Of a stretch of 64,000 nt of DNA, positions 10,452 to 20,469 are shown piece by piece; position 1 is the stretch's first letter, and each line of letters opens with the position of its first letter. This DNA is from Pseudomonadota bacterium (GTDB taxonomy: Bacteria; Pseudomonadota; Gammaproteobacteria; Burkholderiales; Thiobacillaceae), in contig JAJZPR010000002.1 in NCBI GenBank assembly GCA_021847835.1, positions 102,241 through 166,240 of the forward strand, read 5' to 3'. Position numbers and translations under genes: made by a program. A model generated the notes under the pieces. It did not search any database. It saw only the letters and a program-made list of their open reading frames with translations, and had not been told where the DNA came from.

Positions 10452-12761
10452 ATGAATAAACGCATCACATCGGCAATCATCCTGGCATTGCTGTCGGGAT
10501 CGGCGCTGGCCGTCGAACCCTTCGTCATACGCGACATACGCGTGGAGGGTTTGCAGCGCACCGAAGCCGGCTCCGTTTTCAGTTACCTGCCGGTCAAGGT
10601 CGGCGACACCTTTACCGATGATGCGGCGGCAGCGGCAATCAAGGCGCTCTACGCTACCGGTTTCTTCAAGGATGTGAAGCTGGAAGCGCAGGACGGCGTG
10701 CTGATCGTGGCGGTGCAGGAGCGCCCCTCCGTCGCCAAGCTCACCCTGACGGGCATCAAGGAGTTTTCCGAGGAGGATCTCAAGAACGGCCTCAAGCAGA
10801 GCGGGCTCGCCGAGGGCAGGATATTCGACAAGAGCGTGCTCGAACGCGCCGAACAGGAACTGAAGCGCCAGTATTTCAACCGCGGCCTGTATTCCGTGCA
10901 GGTGCAGACCACGGTGACGCCGCTCGAGCGCAACCGCGTGGCCTTGCAGTTCGACGTGGTGGAAGGCGATACCGCCAGGATCAGGCAGATCAATATCGTC
11001 GGCAACAAGGTGTTTGCCGAGAAGAAGCTGCTCGCCCAGTTCAGTTCCTCTACGCCGGGCTGGCTGTCCTGGTATACCAAGGACGACCAGTATTCCAAGA
11101 CCAAGCTGTCGGGCGACCTCGAAGCGCTGCGGTCGTTTTACCTGAACCAGGGCTATCTGGAATTCAGCATCGATTCGACCCAGGTTTCCATCAGCCCCGA
11201 CAAGAAGGACATCTTCATCACGGTCAACATCAGCGAGGGGCCGCAGTACAGGGTTTCCGACATCCATCTGGCCGGGCAGATGCTGGCGCCGGAAGAGGAG
11301 TTGAGGAAACTGATCACGGTCAAGCCGGGCGAAGTGTTCTCGCGCGAGAAACTCACCGAGTCCACCCGCAAGATCGGCGATCGCCTGGGCAACGACGGCT
11401 ACGCCTTCGCCAACGTCAACGCCGTGCCGGAACTGGACAAGGAAAAGCACCAGGTCGCCTTCACCCTGTTCGTGGATCCGGGCCGCCGCGTCTACGTCAA
11501 CCGCGTGAACGTGGCCGGCAATACCAAGACGCGCGACGAAGTCATCCGCCGCGAAGTGCGGCAGATGGAAGGCGCGTGGTACGACGCGGAAAAGATCAGG
11601 CTGTCCCGCGACCGCCTCAACCGCCTGGGATTCTTCAACGAGGTCAATGTCGAAACCCCGGCAGTGTCCGGCACCACGGACCAGGTGGACGTGAACATCG
11701 GCGTCTCGGAAAAGGCGACCGGCAACATCCTGCTGGGTGCCGGTTTTTCCTCGTCGGAAGGGCTCATCCTGTCCGGCGCCGTCAACCAGGCCAATGCCTT
11801 CGGCAGCGGCAACCGCCTGGGCCTGCAGATCAACAGCGGCAGCGTGAACACCGTGTACTCGCTGTCCTTCACCAATCCCTACTACACGATCGACGGCGTC
11901 AGCCTGGGCTACGACGCCTATCGCCGCGACGTGGATGCCACCTCCCTCAAGGGGGTGGGCGAATACGAGTCCTCCACCATCGGTCTGGGCGCGCGGCTTG
12001 GGATCCCGCTCAACGAAAAGGACACCATCTTTTTCGGCGCGGCGGTCGAGCAGCTGGAGATCGGCATTACGGATAGCAGCCCGATTCAGTACAAGAATTT
12101 TGTCGCCAAACACGGCGACACCAACAATACGCTGAGACTGGATACCTCACTGACGCGGGATACGCGCGACAGCTTCCTGTTTCCGACCCGGGGCATGATG
12201 CAGCGTGCGGCGCTGGAAGTCGGCGCGCCGCCCGGGGATATCCAGTATTACAAGCTGTCGCTGCAGCACCAGCACTACTTTCCCCTGAGCAAGGATTTTA
12301 CCCTGATGGTGAATGGGGAAGTGGGCTATGGCGGCGGCATCGGCGACAGCAGCCTGCCCTTCTACCGCAACTTCTTCGTCGGCGGCGTGAGTTCGGTGCG
12401 CGGCTTCGAATCGGGCTCCATCGGTCCCAAGCAACTTGACCCGACTACCGGCAGGCCGGTTACGCTGGGTGGTGATACCAAGGTGGTCGGCAATGTGGAA
12501 CTTCTCTTCCCCATGCCCGGCATAAAGGACAACAGCGTGCGCCTCTCCACCTTTTTTGACGCGGGCGCGGCATTCGGAACCGGCGACCCGAAATATGGAT
12601 CGACCAAGGTTGGGTTCGAGGACTTGCGCTTCTCGGCGGGCGTGGGGCTTGCCTGGAACTCGCCGCTGGGTCCGCTGAAGTTCAGTCTGGCGTATCCGAT
12701 CAATGCCAAGGATGATGACGAGAAGGAAGTGTTCCAGTTCAGCATGGGCACGACGTTCTGA
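10452..12761 (+). CDS. bamA: outer membrane protein assembly factor BamA
   Basis: Central Omp85 subunit that inserts beta-barrel proteins into the outer membrane. It has 769 residues from the ATG at 10452, giving a normal signal peptide (MNKRITSAIILALLSGSALA, then VEP). An ATG at 10437 overlapping the rseP stop would add five residues before the signal. Five POTRA repeats occupy about residues 22-425 and a 16-strand barrel the rest. The loop-6 VRGF motif is present and the chain ends in a terminal Phe (FSMGTTF), the outer-membrane beta-signal. Confidence 0.96.
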   Translation: MNKRITSAIILALLSGSALAVEPFVIRDIRVEGLQRTEAGSVFSYLPVKVGDTFTDDAAAAAIKALYATGFFKDVKLEAQDGVLIVAVQERPSVAKLTLTGIKEFSEEDLKNGLKQSGLAEGRIFDKSVLERAEQELKRQYFNRGLYSVQVQTTVTPLERNRVALQFDVVEGDTARIRQINIVGNKVFAEKKLLAQFSSSTPGWLSWYTKDDQYSKTKLSGDLEALRSFYLNQGYLEFSIDSTQVSISPDKKDIFITVNISEGPQYRVSDIHLAGQMLAPEEELRKLITVKPGEVFSREKLTESTRKIGDRLGNDGYAFANVNAVPELDKEKHQVAFTLFVDPGRRVYVNRVNVAGNTKTRDEVIRREVRQMEGAWYDAEKIRLSRDRLNRLGFFNEVNVETPAVSGTTDQVDVNIGVSEKATGNILLGAGFSSSEGLILSGAVNQANAFGSGNRLGLQINSGSVNTVYSLSFTNPYYTIDGVSLGYDAYRRDVDATSLKGVGEYESSTIGLGARLGIPLNEKDTIFFGAAVEQLEIGITDSSPIQYKNFVAKHGDTNNTLRLDTSLTRDTRDSFLFPTRGMMQRAALEVGAPPGDIQYYKLSLQHQHYFPLSKDFTLMVNGEVGYGGGIGDSSLPFYRNFFVGGVSSVRGFESGSIGPKQLDPTTGRPVTLGGDTKVVGNVELLFPMPGIKDNSVRLSTFFDAGAAFGTGDPKYGSTKVGFEDLRFSAGVGLAWNSPLGPLKFSLAYPINAKDDDEKEVFQFSMGTTF

Positions 12762-12785
12762 TCGGTCGTAATGAATGGAGTGGTG

Positions 12786-13283
12786 ATGAAGAAATTGATT
12801 TTCTCCGCAACGGTCGCGATGTTGCCGATGTTTGCGGCGAGTGCGGCGCTGGCGGACAAAATAGGGTTTGTGAATACGGAACGCCTGTTGCGCGAGGCGC
12901 CGCTTTCGGTGAAGGCGCAAAAGAAGCTGGAGCGGGAATTCTCGCCCAGGGAGCAGGAGCTTCAGAAAATGGCCCGGCAGGCCAAGGACTTGCAGGCGCA
13001 GCTCGACAAGGAGGGCATGGCCATGCCGGAGTCCGAGCGCAGGAACAAGGAGCGCGAGCTCGCCAGCCTGAACCGCGAGTTCCAGAAGCAGAGCCGGGAA
13101 TTCCGCGAGGACCTGAACCTGCGCCGCAACGAGGAGCTGGGCGTGATTCAGGAAAAGGCGCGCAAGGCCATCCTGGAGATCGCCAGGACCGACAAATTCG
13201 ACCTGATCGTGGAACAGGCGGTTTACTTCAACCCCAAAATCGACATCACCGACCGCGTGATGAAGGCCTTGGGCGACAAGTAA
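12786..13283 (+). CDS. skp: OmpH/Skp family periplasmic chaperone
   Basis: Holds unfolded outer membrane proteins during transit through the periplasm. It has 165 residues from the ATG at 12786, which follows an SD-like GGAG. The signal peptide ends near ASAALA. The mature part opens with KIGFVNTERLLREAP and then forms a long charged coiled coil (about residues 50-120), the tentacles of the Skp trimer. It lies between bamA and lpxD, its standard position. Confidence 0.94.
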   Translation: MKKLIFSATVAMLPMFAASAALADKIGFVNTERLLREAPLSVKAQKKLEREFSPREQELQKMARQAKDLQAQLDKEGMAMPESERRNKERELASLNREFQKQSREFREDLNLRRNEELGVIQEKARKAILEIARTDKFDLIVEQAVYFNPKIDITDRVMKALGDK

Positions 13284-13295
13284 TTCTGGTACGGA

Positions 13296-14333
13296 ATGGC
13301 CTATTCGCTGCCGGAGATCGTCACCCGTTTCGGCGGCGAGCTGCTTGACGACAATGGCGTGAGGATTTCCGGCGTGGCGCCGGTCGAGCGGGCGGGGCCG
13401 CGGGAAATCGCCTTCGTGTCGCAGGCGAAGTACCTGCGCGATATCGAATCTTCGCAAGCCGGTGCGCTGATCCTGCCGCCCGAAGGACGCGACGGCGGCC
13501 GGCGCCCGCGCATCGTCACCGCCAACCCTTATCTCTATTTCGCCCGCGTTTCATCGCTGCTGAATCCGGCGCCGCAGCCGGCGCCGGGCATCCATCCCGC
13601 CGCCGTCGTGCACCCGCAGGCCAGGGTGGCGGCGTCGGCGACGATCGCGGCAGGCGCCGTGATCGGCGAGGGTGCCAGCATAGGCGAACGCAGCATCGTC
13701 GGGCCGAACAGCGTGGTCGGCGAGCACGTGACGCTGGGCGACGATTGCCTGCTTCATGCGAATGTCACGATTTACCACCATTGTGTGCTGGGCAGCAGGG
13801 TGATACTGCACAGCGGCTGCGTCGTCGGCTCGGACGGTTTCGGCCTGGCCAACGAGCAGGGACGCTGGGTGAAGATCCCGCAGGTTGGCCGCGCGGTGAT
13901 CGGCGACGATGTCGAGGTCGGCGCCTGCACCACCATAGACCGCGGCGCGCTGGACGACACCGTGATCGAGGAGGGCGTCAAGCTGGACAACCAGATCCAG
14001 GTGGCGCACAACGTGCGGATCGGCGCGCATACCGCCATCGCCGCCTGCACCGGCATCGCCGGCAGCGCGAAGATCGGCAGCTACTGCATGATCGGCGGCG
14101 CCGCCATGATTCACGGCCACATCGAAATTGCCGACAAGGTGCGCATCTCGACCAACACCCTGATCACCAAGTCGCTGACCCGGCCCGGCACCTACACCTC
14201 GGCACTGCCGTTCTCGGAACATGGCGAATGGCTCAGGAATGCCGTGCACCTGCGCAACCTCGACAAGCTGGCCGGCCGCATCAAGGAACTGGAAAAACGA
14301 ATCGCAGAACTCGAAGGGAAGGAACAAGCATGA
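13296..14333 (+). CDS. lpxD: UDP-3-O-(3-hydroxyacyl)glucosamine N-acyltransferase
   Basis: Third step of lipid A synthesis: transfers a hydroxyacyl chain from ACP to the 2-amino group. It has 345 residues. An N-terminal uridine-binding domain (residues 1-100) is followed by a left-handed parallel beta-helix of hexapeptide repeats (about 105-300) and a C-terminal helix. The catalytic-His segment reads [11 protein letters not shown]. Its stop overlaps the fabZ start (ATGA). Confidence 0.96.
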   Translation: MAYSLPEIVTRFGGELLDDNGVRISGVAPVERAGPREIAFVSQAKYLRDIESSQAGALILPPEGRDGGRRPRIVTANPYLYFARVSSLLNPAPQPAPGIHPAAVVHPQARVAASATIAAGAVIGEGASIGERSIVGPNSVVGEHVTLGDDCLLHANVTIYHHCVLGSRVILHSGCVVGSDGFGLANEQGRWVKIPQVGRAVIGDDVEVGACTTIDRGALDDTVIEEGVKLDNQIQVAHNVRIGAHTAIAACTGIAGSAKIGSYCMIGGAAMIHGHIEIADKVRISTNTLITKSLTRPGTYTSALPFSEHGEWLRNAVHLRNLDKLAGRIKELEKRIAELEGKEQA

Positions 14334-14773
14334 CAACGATGAACATTCAGGAAGTGATGCGCCACCTGCCGCACCGCTATCCGTTTCTGCTGGTGGATCG
14401 CGTGCTGGAGTGCGAGCCCGGCAAACATATCGTGGCGCTCAAGAACGTGACCATGAACGAGCCGCATTTCCCTGGCCATTTCCCCCATCACCCGGTCATG
14501 CCGGGCGTGCTGATCCTGGAGGCGCTGGCCCAGACCGCGGCGGTGCTCTCCTACGTGACCGAGAACAAGGTGCCGGACGAGGACTCCGTGGTCTATTTCG
14601 CCGGCATCGACGGCGCGCGTTTCAAGAAACCGGTAGTGCCGGGCGACCAGTTGATCCTCAAGGCCGAAATCCTGCGCAACATGCGCGGCATCTGGAAATA
14701 CGCCACGCGTGCCGAGGTGGACGGCGAGGTGGTGGCCGAGGCGGAGATGATGGCCGCGCTCAGGAACATGTGA
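14330..14773 (+). CDS. fabZ: 3-hydroxyacyl-ACP dehydratase FabZ
   Basis: Dehydrates 3-hydroxyacyl-ACP in fatty acid elongation, competing with LpxA/LpxD for the same substrate. It has 147 residues, starting [23 protein letters not shown]. The hotdog-fold active site contains the catalytic His in [13 protein letters not shown] and the Glu in LEALAQTA. It overlaps the lpxD stop by 4 nt and lies 1 nt before lpxA; the coupling matches the balance between membrane lipid and lipid A synthesis. Confidence 0.97.
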   Translation: MTTMNIQEVMRHLPHRYPFLLVDRVLECEPGKHIVALKNVTMNEPHFPGHFPHHPVMPGVLILEALAQTAAVLSYVTENKVPDEDSVVYFAGIDGARFKKPVVPGDQLILKAEILRNMRGIWKYATRAEVDGEVVAEAEMMAALRNM

Positions 14774-14774
14774 A

Positions 14775-15545
14775 ATGGCGGGCATCCATCCCACCGCCCT
14801 CATCGAGGAAGGCGCCAGGCTCGCCAAGGATGTCCGGGTCGGACCCTATGCCGTCATCGGTCCGCATGTCGAAATCGGCGAGTGCACGACCATAGGCGCA
14901 CACGCCGTCATCACTGGCCATACGCGCATCGGCAGGCACAACCGCATCTTCCAGTTCGCCTCGCTGGGCGAAGTGCCGCAGGACAAGAAATACGCCGGCG
15001 AGCCGACACGGCTGGAAATCGGCGATCACAACACCATCCGCGAATTCTGCACCTTCAACACCGGCACCGCGCAGGACCGGGGCGTGACCAGTGTGGGCAG
15101 CCACAACTGGGTGATGGCCTACGTGCACATCGCGCACGACTGCATCGTCGGCGACCATATCGTGCTGGCCAACAACACCACGCTCGCCGGCCATGTCGAG
15201 ATCGGCGACCACGCCATCCTCGGCGGACTCACCGCCGTGCACCAGTTCTGCAAGATCGGCGCGCACGTCATCACCGGCGGCGGCACCATCGTGTACAAGG
15301 ACATCCCGCCCTACGTCACGGCGGCGGGGCAGCCGGCCAAGCCGCACGGGCTCAACAGCGAGGGACTCAAGCGCCGCGGTTTCACTCCCGAATCGCTGGC
15401 CACGTTGAAGCGCGCCTACAAGACACTTTATCGCGACGGGCTTACCCTGCAGGAAGCCCTGGTGCAATTGGATGAAATGGGCGCACCGGAAGTCGATTTC
15501 CTGACAAGCTTCCTGCGTCGGGCGGAGCGCGGAATCATCCGTTGA
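14775..15545 (+). CDS. lpxA: acyl-ACP--UDP-N-acetylglucosamine O-acyltransferase
   Basis: First step of lipid A synthesis. It has 256 residues, a trimeric left-handed beta-helix of hexapeptide repeats (about residues 4-190) with a C-terminal helical domain. The catalytic-His segment [13 protein letters not shown] and [15 protein letters not shown] are visible. The start ATG follows the fabZ stop by 1 nt. The operon continues to lpxB after a 151-bp gap occupied by a palindromic repeat. Confidence 0.97.
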   Translation: MAGIHPTALIEEGARLAKDVRVGPYAVIGPHVEIGECTTIGAHAVITGHTRIGRHNRIFQFASLGEVPQDKKYAGEPTRLEIGDHNTIREFCTFNTGTAQDRGVTSVGSHNWVMAYVHIAHDCIVGDHIVLANNTTLAGHVEIGDHAILGGLTAVHQFCKIGAHVITGGGTIVYKDIPPYVTAAGQPAKPHGLNSEGLKRRGFTPESLATLKRAYKTLYRDGLTLQEALVQLDEMGAPEVDFLTSFLRRAERGIIR

Positions 15546-15555
15546 ACCTGAAAAC

Positions 15556-15679
15556 AGCCAACCCCAGAGAACACAGAGTGCACAGAGGAAAAACCAGAGA
15601 CTTCCAGGCTTGCTGTGACGCGCCCCCGGTCATGCCCTTGATCCACCAAGCGTGATTTTCTTTGTGCCCTCTGTGGCTT
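15556..15679. repeat. CACAGAG palindromic repeat, copy 1
   Basis: The lpxA-lpxB gap is almost filled by an imperfect inverted repeat. The left arm contains GAGAACACAGAGTGCACAGAGG and the right arm the complementary TTTGTGCCCTCTGTGGCTT. It belongs to a family with four further copies in this window. Confidence 0.8.
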
Positions 15680-15696
15680 GATGTGAGGTTTATTGC

Positions 15697-16824
15697 TTGA
15701 ACACTGTCGGTCTGATCGCGGGCGAAGCCTCCGGCGACCTGCTGGGGGCCGAACTGATACGCGCGCTCAAGTCGCGCCATTCCGAACTGCGGTTCGAAGG
15801 CATCGCCGGCCCGCGCATGGTAGAGGCGGGCGCTCTGGCTCTGGCTTCGTGCGAGCGGCTGTCGGTCAACGGCTATGTCGAGGTGCTGCGGCATTTGCCG
15901 GATCTGCTGAAGCTGCGGCGCGATATCATCAATCATTTTCTCGCCCGTCCCCCCAAGGTCTTTGTCGGCATCGATGCGCCCGATTTCAATTTCGGCGTGG
16001 AGGCCAGGCTCAAGGCCGCCGGCATTCCCGCCGTGCACTTCGTCAGCCCTTCGATCTGGGCCTGGCGCGGCGAGCGCATCCACAAAATCAAAAATTCCGT
16101 ATCGCACATGCTGGTGGTATTTCCGTTCGAGGAGGAAATCTACCAGCATGCCGGCATTCCGGTGACTTACGTCGGCCATCCCATGGCAGACAGGCTGCCG
16201 CTGGAACCGGATATGGCGGCGGCCAGGCGTGAGCTTGGACTGGATGCGCAGGGGCCGGTGATCGCGCTGCTGCCCGGCTCGCGCCGGGGCGAGGCCAGGC
16301 GCCTGGCACCGCTCATGCTCGAAGCGGCGCGACGCATCCTGAAAAGCAGGCCAGCGGCGCAATTCCTCATTCCGGCCGCGACTGACGCGGTGGAGCCTGG
16401 CTTGCGCCGGCTTGCGGGCGCTTCGGGCCTGCCGGTCACGGTATTGCGCGGGCAATCGCAGACGGCGATGACCGCGGCCGACGTGGTGGTGCTGGCCTCC
16501 GGCACGGCCACGCTGGAAGCCGCGCTGCTGAAAAAGCCCATGGTCATCACCTACAGGGTGCCGGCCATCACCGCATGGCTGGCCCGGCGCAAGCTCTACC
16601 TGCCCTATGTCGGCCTGCCCAACATCCTGCTGCGGCGCTTTGCCGTGCCGGAACTGCTGCAGGAAAACGCCACGCCGGAAAAAATTGCTCAAGCTGCATT
16701 GGATTGGCTGGATGCGCCGGAACGTTGCGAAGCACTGAAAAAGGATTTCCGCGCCCTGCACGAATCGCTGCGCTGCAACGCCGGCGAGCGCATCGCCGAG
16801 GCATTGACGCCTTACCTGAATTAA
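15697..16824 (+). CDS. lpxB: lipid-A-disaccharide synthase
   Basis: Glycosyltransferase family 19 enzyme joining UDP-2,3-diacylglucosamine and lipid X. It has 375 residues, close to the 382 of E. coli. Visible: IAGEASGDLLGAELI, FVGIDAPDFNFGVE, VSPSIWAWRGERIHKI, and the donor-site LPGSRRGEARRLAPL. The start is a TTG with a good SD (GAGGT, 7 nt away); no in-frame ATG gives the conserved N-terminus. The palindromic repeat upstream may insulate it from lpxA. Confidence 0.95.
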   Translation: MNTVGLIAGEASGDLLGAELIRALKSRHSELRFEGIAGPRMVEAGALALASCERLSVNGYVEVLRHLPDLLKLRRDIINHFLARPPKVFVGIDAPDFNFGVEARLKAAGIPAVHFVSPSIWAWRGERIHKIKNSVSHMLVVFPFEEEIYQHAGIPVTYVGHPMADRLPLEPDMAAARRELGLDAQGPVIALLPGSRRGEARRLAPLMLEAARRILKSRPAAQFLIPAATDAVEPGLRRLAGASGLPVTVLRGQSQTAMTAADVVVLASGTATLEAALLKKPMVITYRVPAITAWLARRKLYLPYVGLPNILLRRFAVPELLQENATPEKIAQAALDWLDAPERCEALKKDFRALHESLRCNAGERIAEALTPYLN

Positions 16825-16840
16825 ACGCAAGAGCTTAATC

Positions 16841-16927
16841 AGCCACAGAGAACACAGAGAAAGACCTGGCTGGCGATGAAATCCGCAGCGGGTCTGACCG
16901 GTTTTATCTCCGTGAACTCTGTGACTC
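16841..16927. repeat. CACAGAG palindromic repeat, copy 2
   Basis: It lies between the convergent genes lpxB and nrdJ. The left arm begins AGCCACAGAGAACACAGAGA and the right arm (16907-16927) is its approximate reverse complement. The position could let it act as a shared 3' hairpin. Confidence 0.8.
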
Positions 16928-16945
16928 GAAGTAAAGTTTTTCGGA

Positions 16946-18712
16946 TCAATCCGCTTCGCGCTCGACCGAGCAGCAATGCGAGGCCGCTTCCGGCTCGCCT
17001 ACCAGCACCTGGCCGGTGATCGGGTTGGGACGGTAGGTGGTGCAGCCTTTCAAGCCCTGTTCGTGGGCATACTGGTAAACCGACTGGAATTCCTCGAAGG
17101 CGTAGTCCGCAGGGATGTTGATGGTCTTGGAGATGGCGTTGTCCACCCAGGGTTGCAGCGCCGCCTGCATGTCGAGATGGCGGTAGGGCGGGATTTCCCC
17201 GGCGGTGACGAAGGCTTGCGTCAAGGGCGTCTCGGCGCCGCGCAGGCTGCGGTAGAGGGCATAGGCATGGTCGCTGACTTCGTACTCGTGCAACTGGCCG
17301 TCCATCTCATGGATGCGCCGTTTGTATTCGTACTGGAACACCGGCTCCAGCCCGCTCGACACGTTGTTGGCGAGCAGGCTGATGGTGCCGGTGGGAGCGA
17401 TGGCGGTGAGATGCGAATTGCGGATGCCGTGCTGTGCGATGCTGCTGCGGATGTCCTCGGCCAGATTCCGGATGAAGGCGCCCTGCACGTGCTTTTCGCG
17501 GTTTAGCAGCGGAAAGCCGCCTTTCTCGCGCGCCAGTTCAATCGAAGTCCGGTAAGCCGTTTCGCAAATGCGCTGCATGATGGCTGCTGCGGTTTGCCTG
17601 GCCTCGCTGCTGTCGTAGCGCAGGCCCAGCATGATCAGTGCATCGCCCAGGCCGGTGAGGCCAAGGCCGGTGCGGCGCGTGGCATGCGCCGCCTGCGCCT
17701 GTTTTTCCAGCGGGAAGCGCGAGAGGTCGCAGACGTTGTCGAGCATGCGCACGGCCAGCGCCGTGGTTTCTTCCAGCGCGGCGAAATCCAGCGCGGCCTG
17801 CGCCTCGAACGGCGCGCGCACGAAGCGGGTGAGGTTGAGCGAACCCAGGTTGCAGGCGCCATAGGGCGGCAGCGGGATTTCGCCGCAGGGGTTGGTGGCG
17901 ACGAGCCGCTCCGCGTACCAGAGATTATTCAATGCATTGATGCGGTCGATGAACAGCACGCCCGGCTCGGCATAGTCGTAGGTCGCGGCCATGATTTCGT
18001 CCCACAGCTCGCGTGCACGCACCACGCGGTGCACGCGGGAGCCCGGCTCGCCGGCAGCGGGAAACACCAGCGGCCAGTCGCCGTCGTTCTTTACGGCCTG
18101 CATGAAGGCGTCGCTGGCCAGCACCGACAGGTTGAAATGCCTGAGCTTGGCCGGATCGCGCTTGGCGCGCACGAATTCGAAGATGTCGGGATGGTCGCAC
18201 CTGAGCGTCGCCATCATGGCGCCGCGGCGCGCGCCGGTGGAGAGGATGGTGGCGCACATCGCGTCCCAGATGTGCATGAAGGACACCGGGCCCGAGGCGG
18301 TGACCCCCACCCCCATCGCGGGGGTGCCGGCCGGGCGCAGGGTGGAGAAGTCGTAGCCCACGCCGCCGCCCTGCTGCATGGTGAGCGCGCCTTCCTTGAG
18401 CGCGTCGAAGATGCCGTCCATGGAATCCTCGACCCGTCCCATGACGAAGCAGTTGAACAGGGTGACGCGGTGGCCGGTGCCGGCGCCGGCGAGGATGCGG
18501 CCGCCGGGCAGGAAGCGGAAATCCTCCAGCGCGGTGTAAAAACGCTGCTCCCATTGCGCCCGGCCGCTTGTTTCCACGCCGGCCAGCGCGCGCGCCACGC
18601 GGCGCCAGGTGTCCTGCACCGTGGCGTCCTTCACCCTGCCCGCATCGCGGTAGCGGTACTTCGCATCCCAGATGTGGCGCGAGATGTCGCAGGTAAATGG
18701 ATCCGTCGTCAT
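16946..18712 (-). CDS. nrdJ: adenosylcobalamin-dependent ribonucleoside-diphosphate reductase (class II)
   Basis: Makes deoxyribonucleotides with a B12-derived radical, working with or without oxygen. It has 588 residues from the ATG at 18712; an upstream in-frame start at 18766 would overlap rnhB. Visible: the first redox cysteine in [15 protein letters not shown], finger-loop residues [18 protein letters not shown] with the radical Cys and catalytic Glu, and [20 protein letters not shown]. The C-terminus ends in a Cys pair (HCCSVERE), the likely shuttle dithiol. No ATP-cone is present. The 53-bp gap to rnhB is too short for a cobalamin riboswitch. Confidence 0.93.
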   Translation of the reverse strand: MTTDPFTCDISRHIWDAKYRYRDAGRVKDATVQDTWRRVARALAGVETSGRAQWEQRFYTALEDFRFLPGGRILAGAGTGHRVTLFNCFVMGRVEDSMDGIFDALKEGALTMQQGGGVGYDFSTLRPAGTPAMGVGVTASGPVSFMHIWDAMCATILSTGARRGAMMATLRCDHPDIFEFVRAKRDPAKLRHFNLSVLASDAFMQAVKNDGDWPLVFPAAGEPGSRVHRVVRARELWDEIMAATYDYAEPGVLFIDRINALNNLWYAERLVATNPCGEIPLPPYGACNLGSLNLTRFVRAPFEAQAALDFAALEETTALAVRMLDNVCDLSRFPLEKQAQAAHATRRTGLGLTGLGDALIMLGLRYDSSEARQTAAAIMQRICETAYRTSIELAREKGGFPLLNREKHVQGAFIRNLAEDIRSSIAQHGIRNSHLTAIAPTGTISLLANNVSSGLEPVFQYEYKRRIHEMDGQLHEYEVSDHAYALYRSLRGAETPLTQAFVTAGEIPPYRHLDMQAALQPWVDNAISKTINIPADYAFEEFQSVYQYAHEQGLKGCTTYRPNPITGQVLVGEPEAASHCCSVEREAD

Positions 18713-18765
18713 GCTCTCAGGGTAGCCGTTTCCCGTTAAGATGGCAGCATTCGGGGAGAATGACA

Positions 18766-19365
18766 ATGCTGGTCAACATGGAATTGCCTGCCGGGCTCGC
18801 CGGGGTGGACGAGGCCGGGCGCGGCCCGCTGGCCGGCGCGGTGTATGCCGCCGCCGTCGTGCTCGATCCGGCCCGGCCCATCGCCGGCCTCAACGATTCC
18901 AAGAAGCTCAGTGAAAAGGTGCGCGAGCGCCTGGCCTTCATCATCAAGGCGGAAAGCCTGGCCTGGTCGGTGGCGTTTGCAAGCGTCGAGGAAATCGACC
19001 GGCTCAATATCCTGCAGGCGACCCTGCTTGCCATGCAGCGCGCCGTGGCCGGCCTGAAGGTTCGGCCGCAAGTGGTTTGGGTGGACGGCAACCGCTGCCC
19101 GGAGTGGGATTACCCCTCGCGCGCCATCGTCGAGGGGGATGCAAAGGTGCAGGCGATTTCCGCCGCTTCCATCCTGGCCAAGACCGCGCGCGACGCCGCC
19201 ATGCACGAGCTGCATGCGCGCTATCCCCAATACAACTTCGCCGGCCACAAGGGCTACGGCACGGCAGCTCACCTCAAGGCCCTCAGGCAGCACGGCCCCT
19301 GTCCCGAGCACAGGCAGAGTTTCTCGCCGGTGAGGGAAATGCTGGCGCAGGCCAGCCTGTTCTAA
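18766..19365 (+). CDS. rnhB: ribonuclease HII
   Basis: Cleaves RNA in RNA-DNA hybrids and at single misinserted ribonucleotides. It has 199 residues from the ATG at 18766, preceded by GGGGAG at 7 nt. The catalytic start [13 protein letters not shown] gives D15/E16; further acidic residues lie in [10 protein letters not shown] and [14 protein letters not shown], and [10 protein letters not shown] is the conserved late motif. It is divergent from nrdJ, so deoxynucleotide supply and ribonucleotide removal share one short intergenic region. Confidence 0.96.
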   Translation: MLVNMELPAGLAGVDEAGRGPLAGAVYAAAVVLDPARPIAGLNDSKKLSEKVRERLAFIIKAESLAWSVAFASVEEIDRLNILQATLLAMQRAVAGLKVRPQVVWVDGNRCPEWDYPSRAIVEGDAKVQAISAASILAKTARDAAMHELHARYPQYNFAGHKGYGTAAHLKALRQHGPCPEHRQSFSPVREMLAQASLF

Positions 19366-19381
19366 CCCGGAGTCCGACTTC

Positions 19382-19450
19382 AAGCCACAGAGAACACAGA
19401 GCTCACAGAGAAAAAAGCAAGGTTTTCCCCGTGTTCCCTCTGTGCCTGAT
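19382..19450. repeat. CACAGAG palindromic repeat, copy 3
   Basis: It lies between convergent rnhB and the SenB-like gene. The left arm is AGCCACAGAGAACACAGAG, a short copy-specific insert follows, and the right arm is CCGTGTTCCCTCTGTGCC. Confidence 0.8.
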
Positions 19451-19465
19451 TGTTTTTCCCCGGGG

Positions 19466-20434
19466 TTAAACAGTCTTGCCGACACCCATTTCGAACTCGC
19501 CCACCAGTTGTCGCACCGATGAAGCCTCGCGTTGCGGCGTCATCAGGGCGCGCCGGTTACGGCATTGCCTGACGAGTTCCGCATAGAACTCCGGGTCGTG
19601 TTCCGCCTTTGAAATCAGCTGGGCGAGGCGGCGTTCGTCTTCGAGCGGGTAATAGCCGGGGTAGTCGTCGCCCAGCATGCCGATGTTGCCCGGCACCGCG
19701 GAGGCGATCACCGGCACGCCGGCGGCCAGGGCCTCGCAGATGACGTTGGCGCCGCCTTCCATGACCGAGCTCACCACCAGCAAATCCGCACGCGCGAACT
19801 GTTCCATGACGGCATCGTGCGCCTGTTCGCCCAGCCAGTGGTAGCGCGGCAGTCTGCTCTCGGCCAGGCGCGCGGTCTGCGCCATTTCCTCGGACAGCGC
19901 GCGGCCCAGATGCATGACCTGGGTGCGCGAGTGTTCGGGGAGATAGGCGCTGGCGAGGGCGGCGCGGAAGGGGTCCTTTTCCTCGCGCAGATGGCCCACC
20001 ACCAGCACGCGGAACGGTCCGCCGAACAGCTGTTGATGCGGAATCTCGGGCGCGGACTGGTAGATGACGCGGGTCTTCGCTGCATGCTCGGGTTTCAGTT
20101 CATCCACGCCGCGCCCTTGCAGAACCACCAGGCGATGGGCAAGGCCCAGCGAGGTCTGCGCATCGGCATCGGTGTGGATGTCGCGGTACAGGTCCGTGCC
20201 GGTCAGCACCACGATCAGCGGCCGGCTGGGATAAAGTTCGGCGAAAGCGAGGATGGACTTGAAGCTGCGCCGCGCGTGCAGCGCGATCATCAGGTCCGCA
20301 GGCGCGCCGTTCCATTCGGTGGAAACTTCGACTTCGTAACCGGCATCGCGCAGAAAGGCCGTCCAGCGCGCGGCCGTGTGCCAGTTGCCGCCGCGCTGCT
20401 CGGCGCCGTAGGGGGTGATCAGGACGATGCGCAT
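19466..20434 (-). CDS. senB: TIGR04348-type glycosyltransferase, SenB-like selenosugar synthase
   Basis: A 322-residue GT-B glycosyltransferase. It carries the signature string of the TIGR04348 family, to which the selenoneine enzyme SenB belongs: GGNWHTAARW, IALHARRSFKS, LTGTDLYRDI, VIYQSAPEI, VVGHLREEKDP, YHWLGEQAHD, EGGANVICEALAAGVPVIAS and GNIGMLGDDYPGYYP. SenB makes a selenosugar from UDP-GlcNAc and selenophosphate. The usual partners senA (EgtB/sulfoxide-synthase-like) and selD are not in this window, so the function is inferred. The start at 20434 (MRIVLITPYG) has no SD. It is divergent from the rRNA methyltransferase by 35 bp. Confidence 0.75.
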   Translation of the reverse strand: MRIVLITPYGAEQRGGNWHTAARWTAFLRDAGYEVEVSTEWNGAPADLMIALHARRSFKSILAFAELYPSRPLIVVLTGTDLYRDIHTDADAQTSLGLAHRLVVLQGRGVDELKPEHAAKTRVIYQSAPEIPHQQLFGGPFRVLVVGHLREEKDPFRAALASAYLPEHSRTQVMHLGRALSEEMAQTARLAESRLPRYHWLGEQAHDAVMEQFARADLLVVSSVMEGGANVICEALAAGVPVIASAVPGNIGMLGDDYPGYYPLEDERRLAQLISKAEHDPEFYAELVRQCRNRRALMTPQREASSVRQLVGEFEMGVGKTV

Positions 20435-20469
20435 TTTGGAATAGTGACACAAAGCCGGAAAATAGCGCC

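Noticed and set aside
18713..18765. Cobalamin riboswitch or NrdR box upstream of nrdJ
   Set aside because: The gap is only 53 bp and shows no B12-box or paired NrdR motifs.
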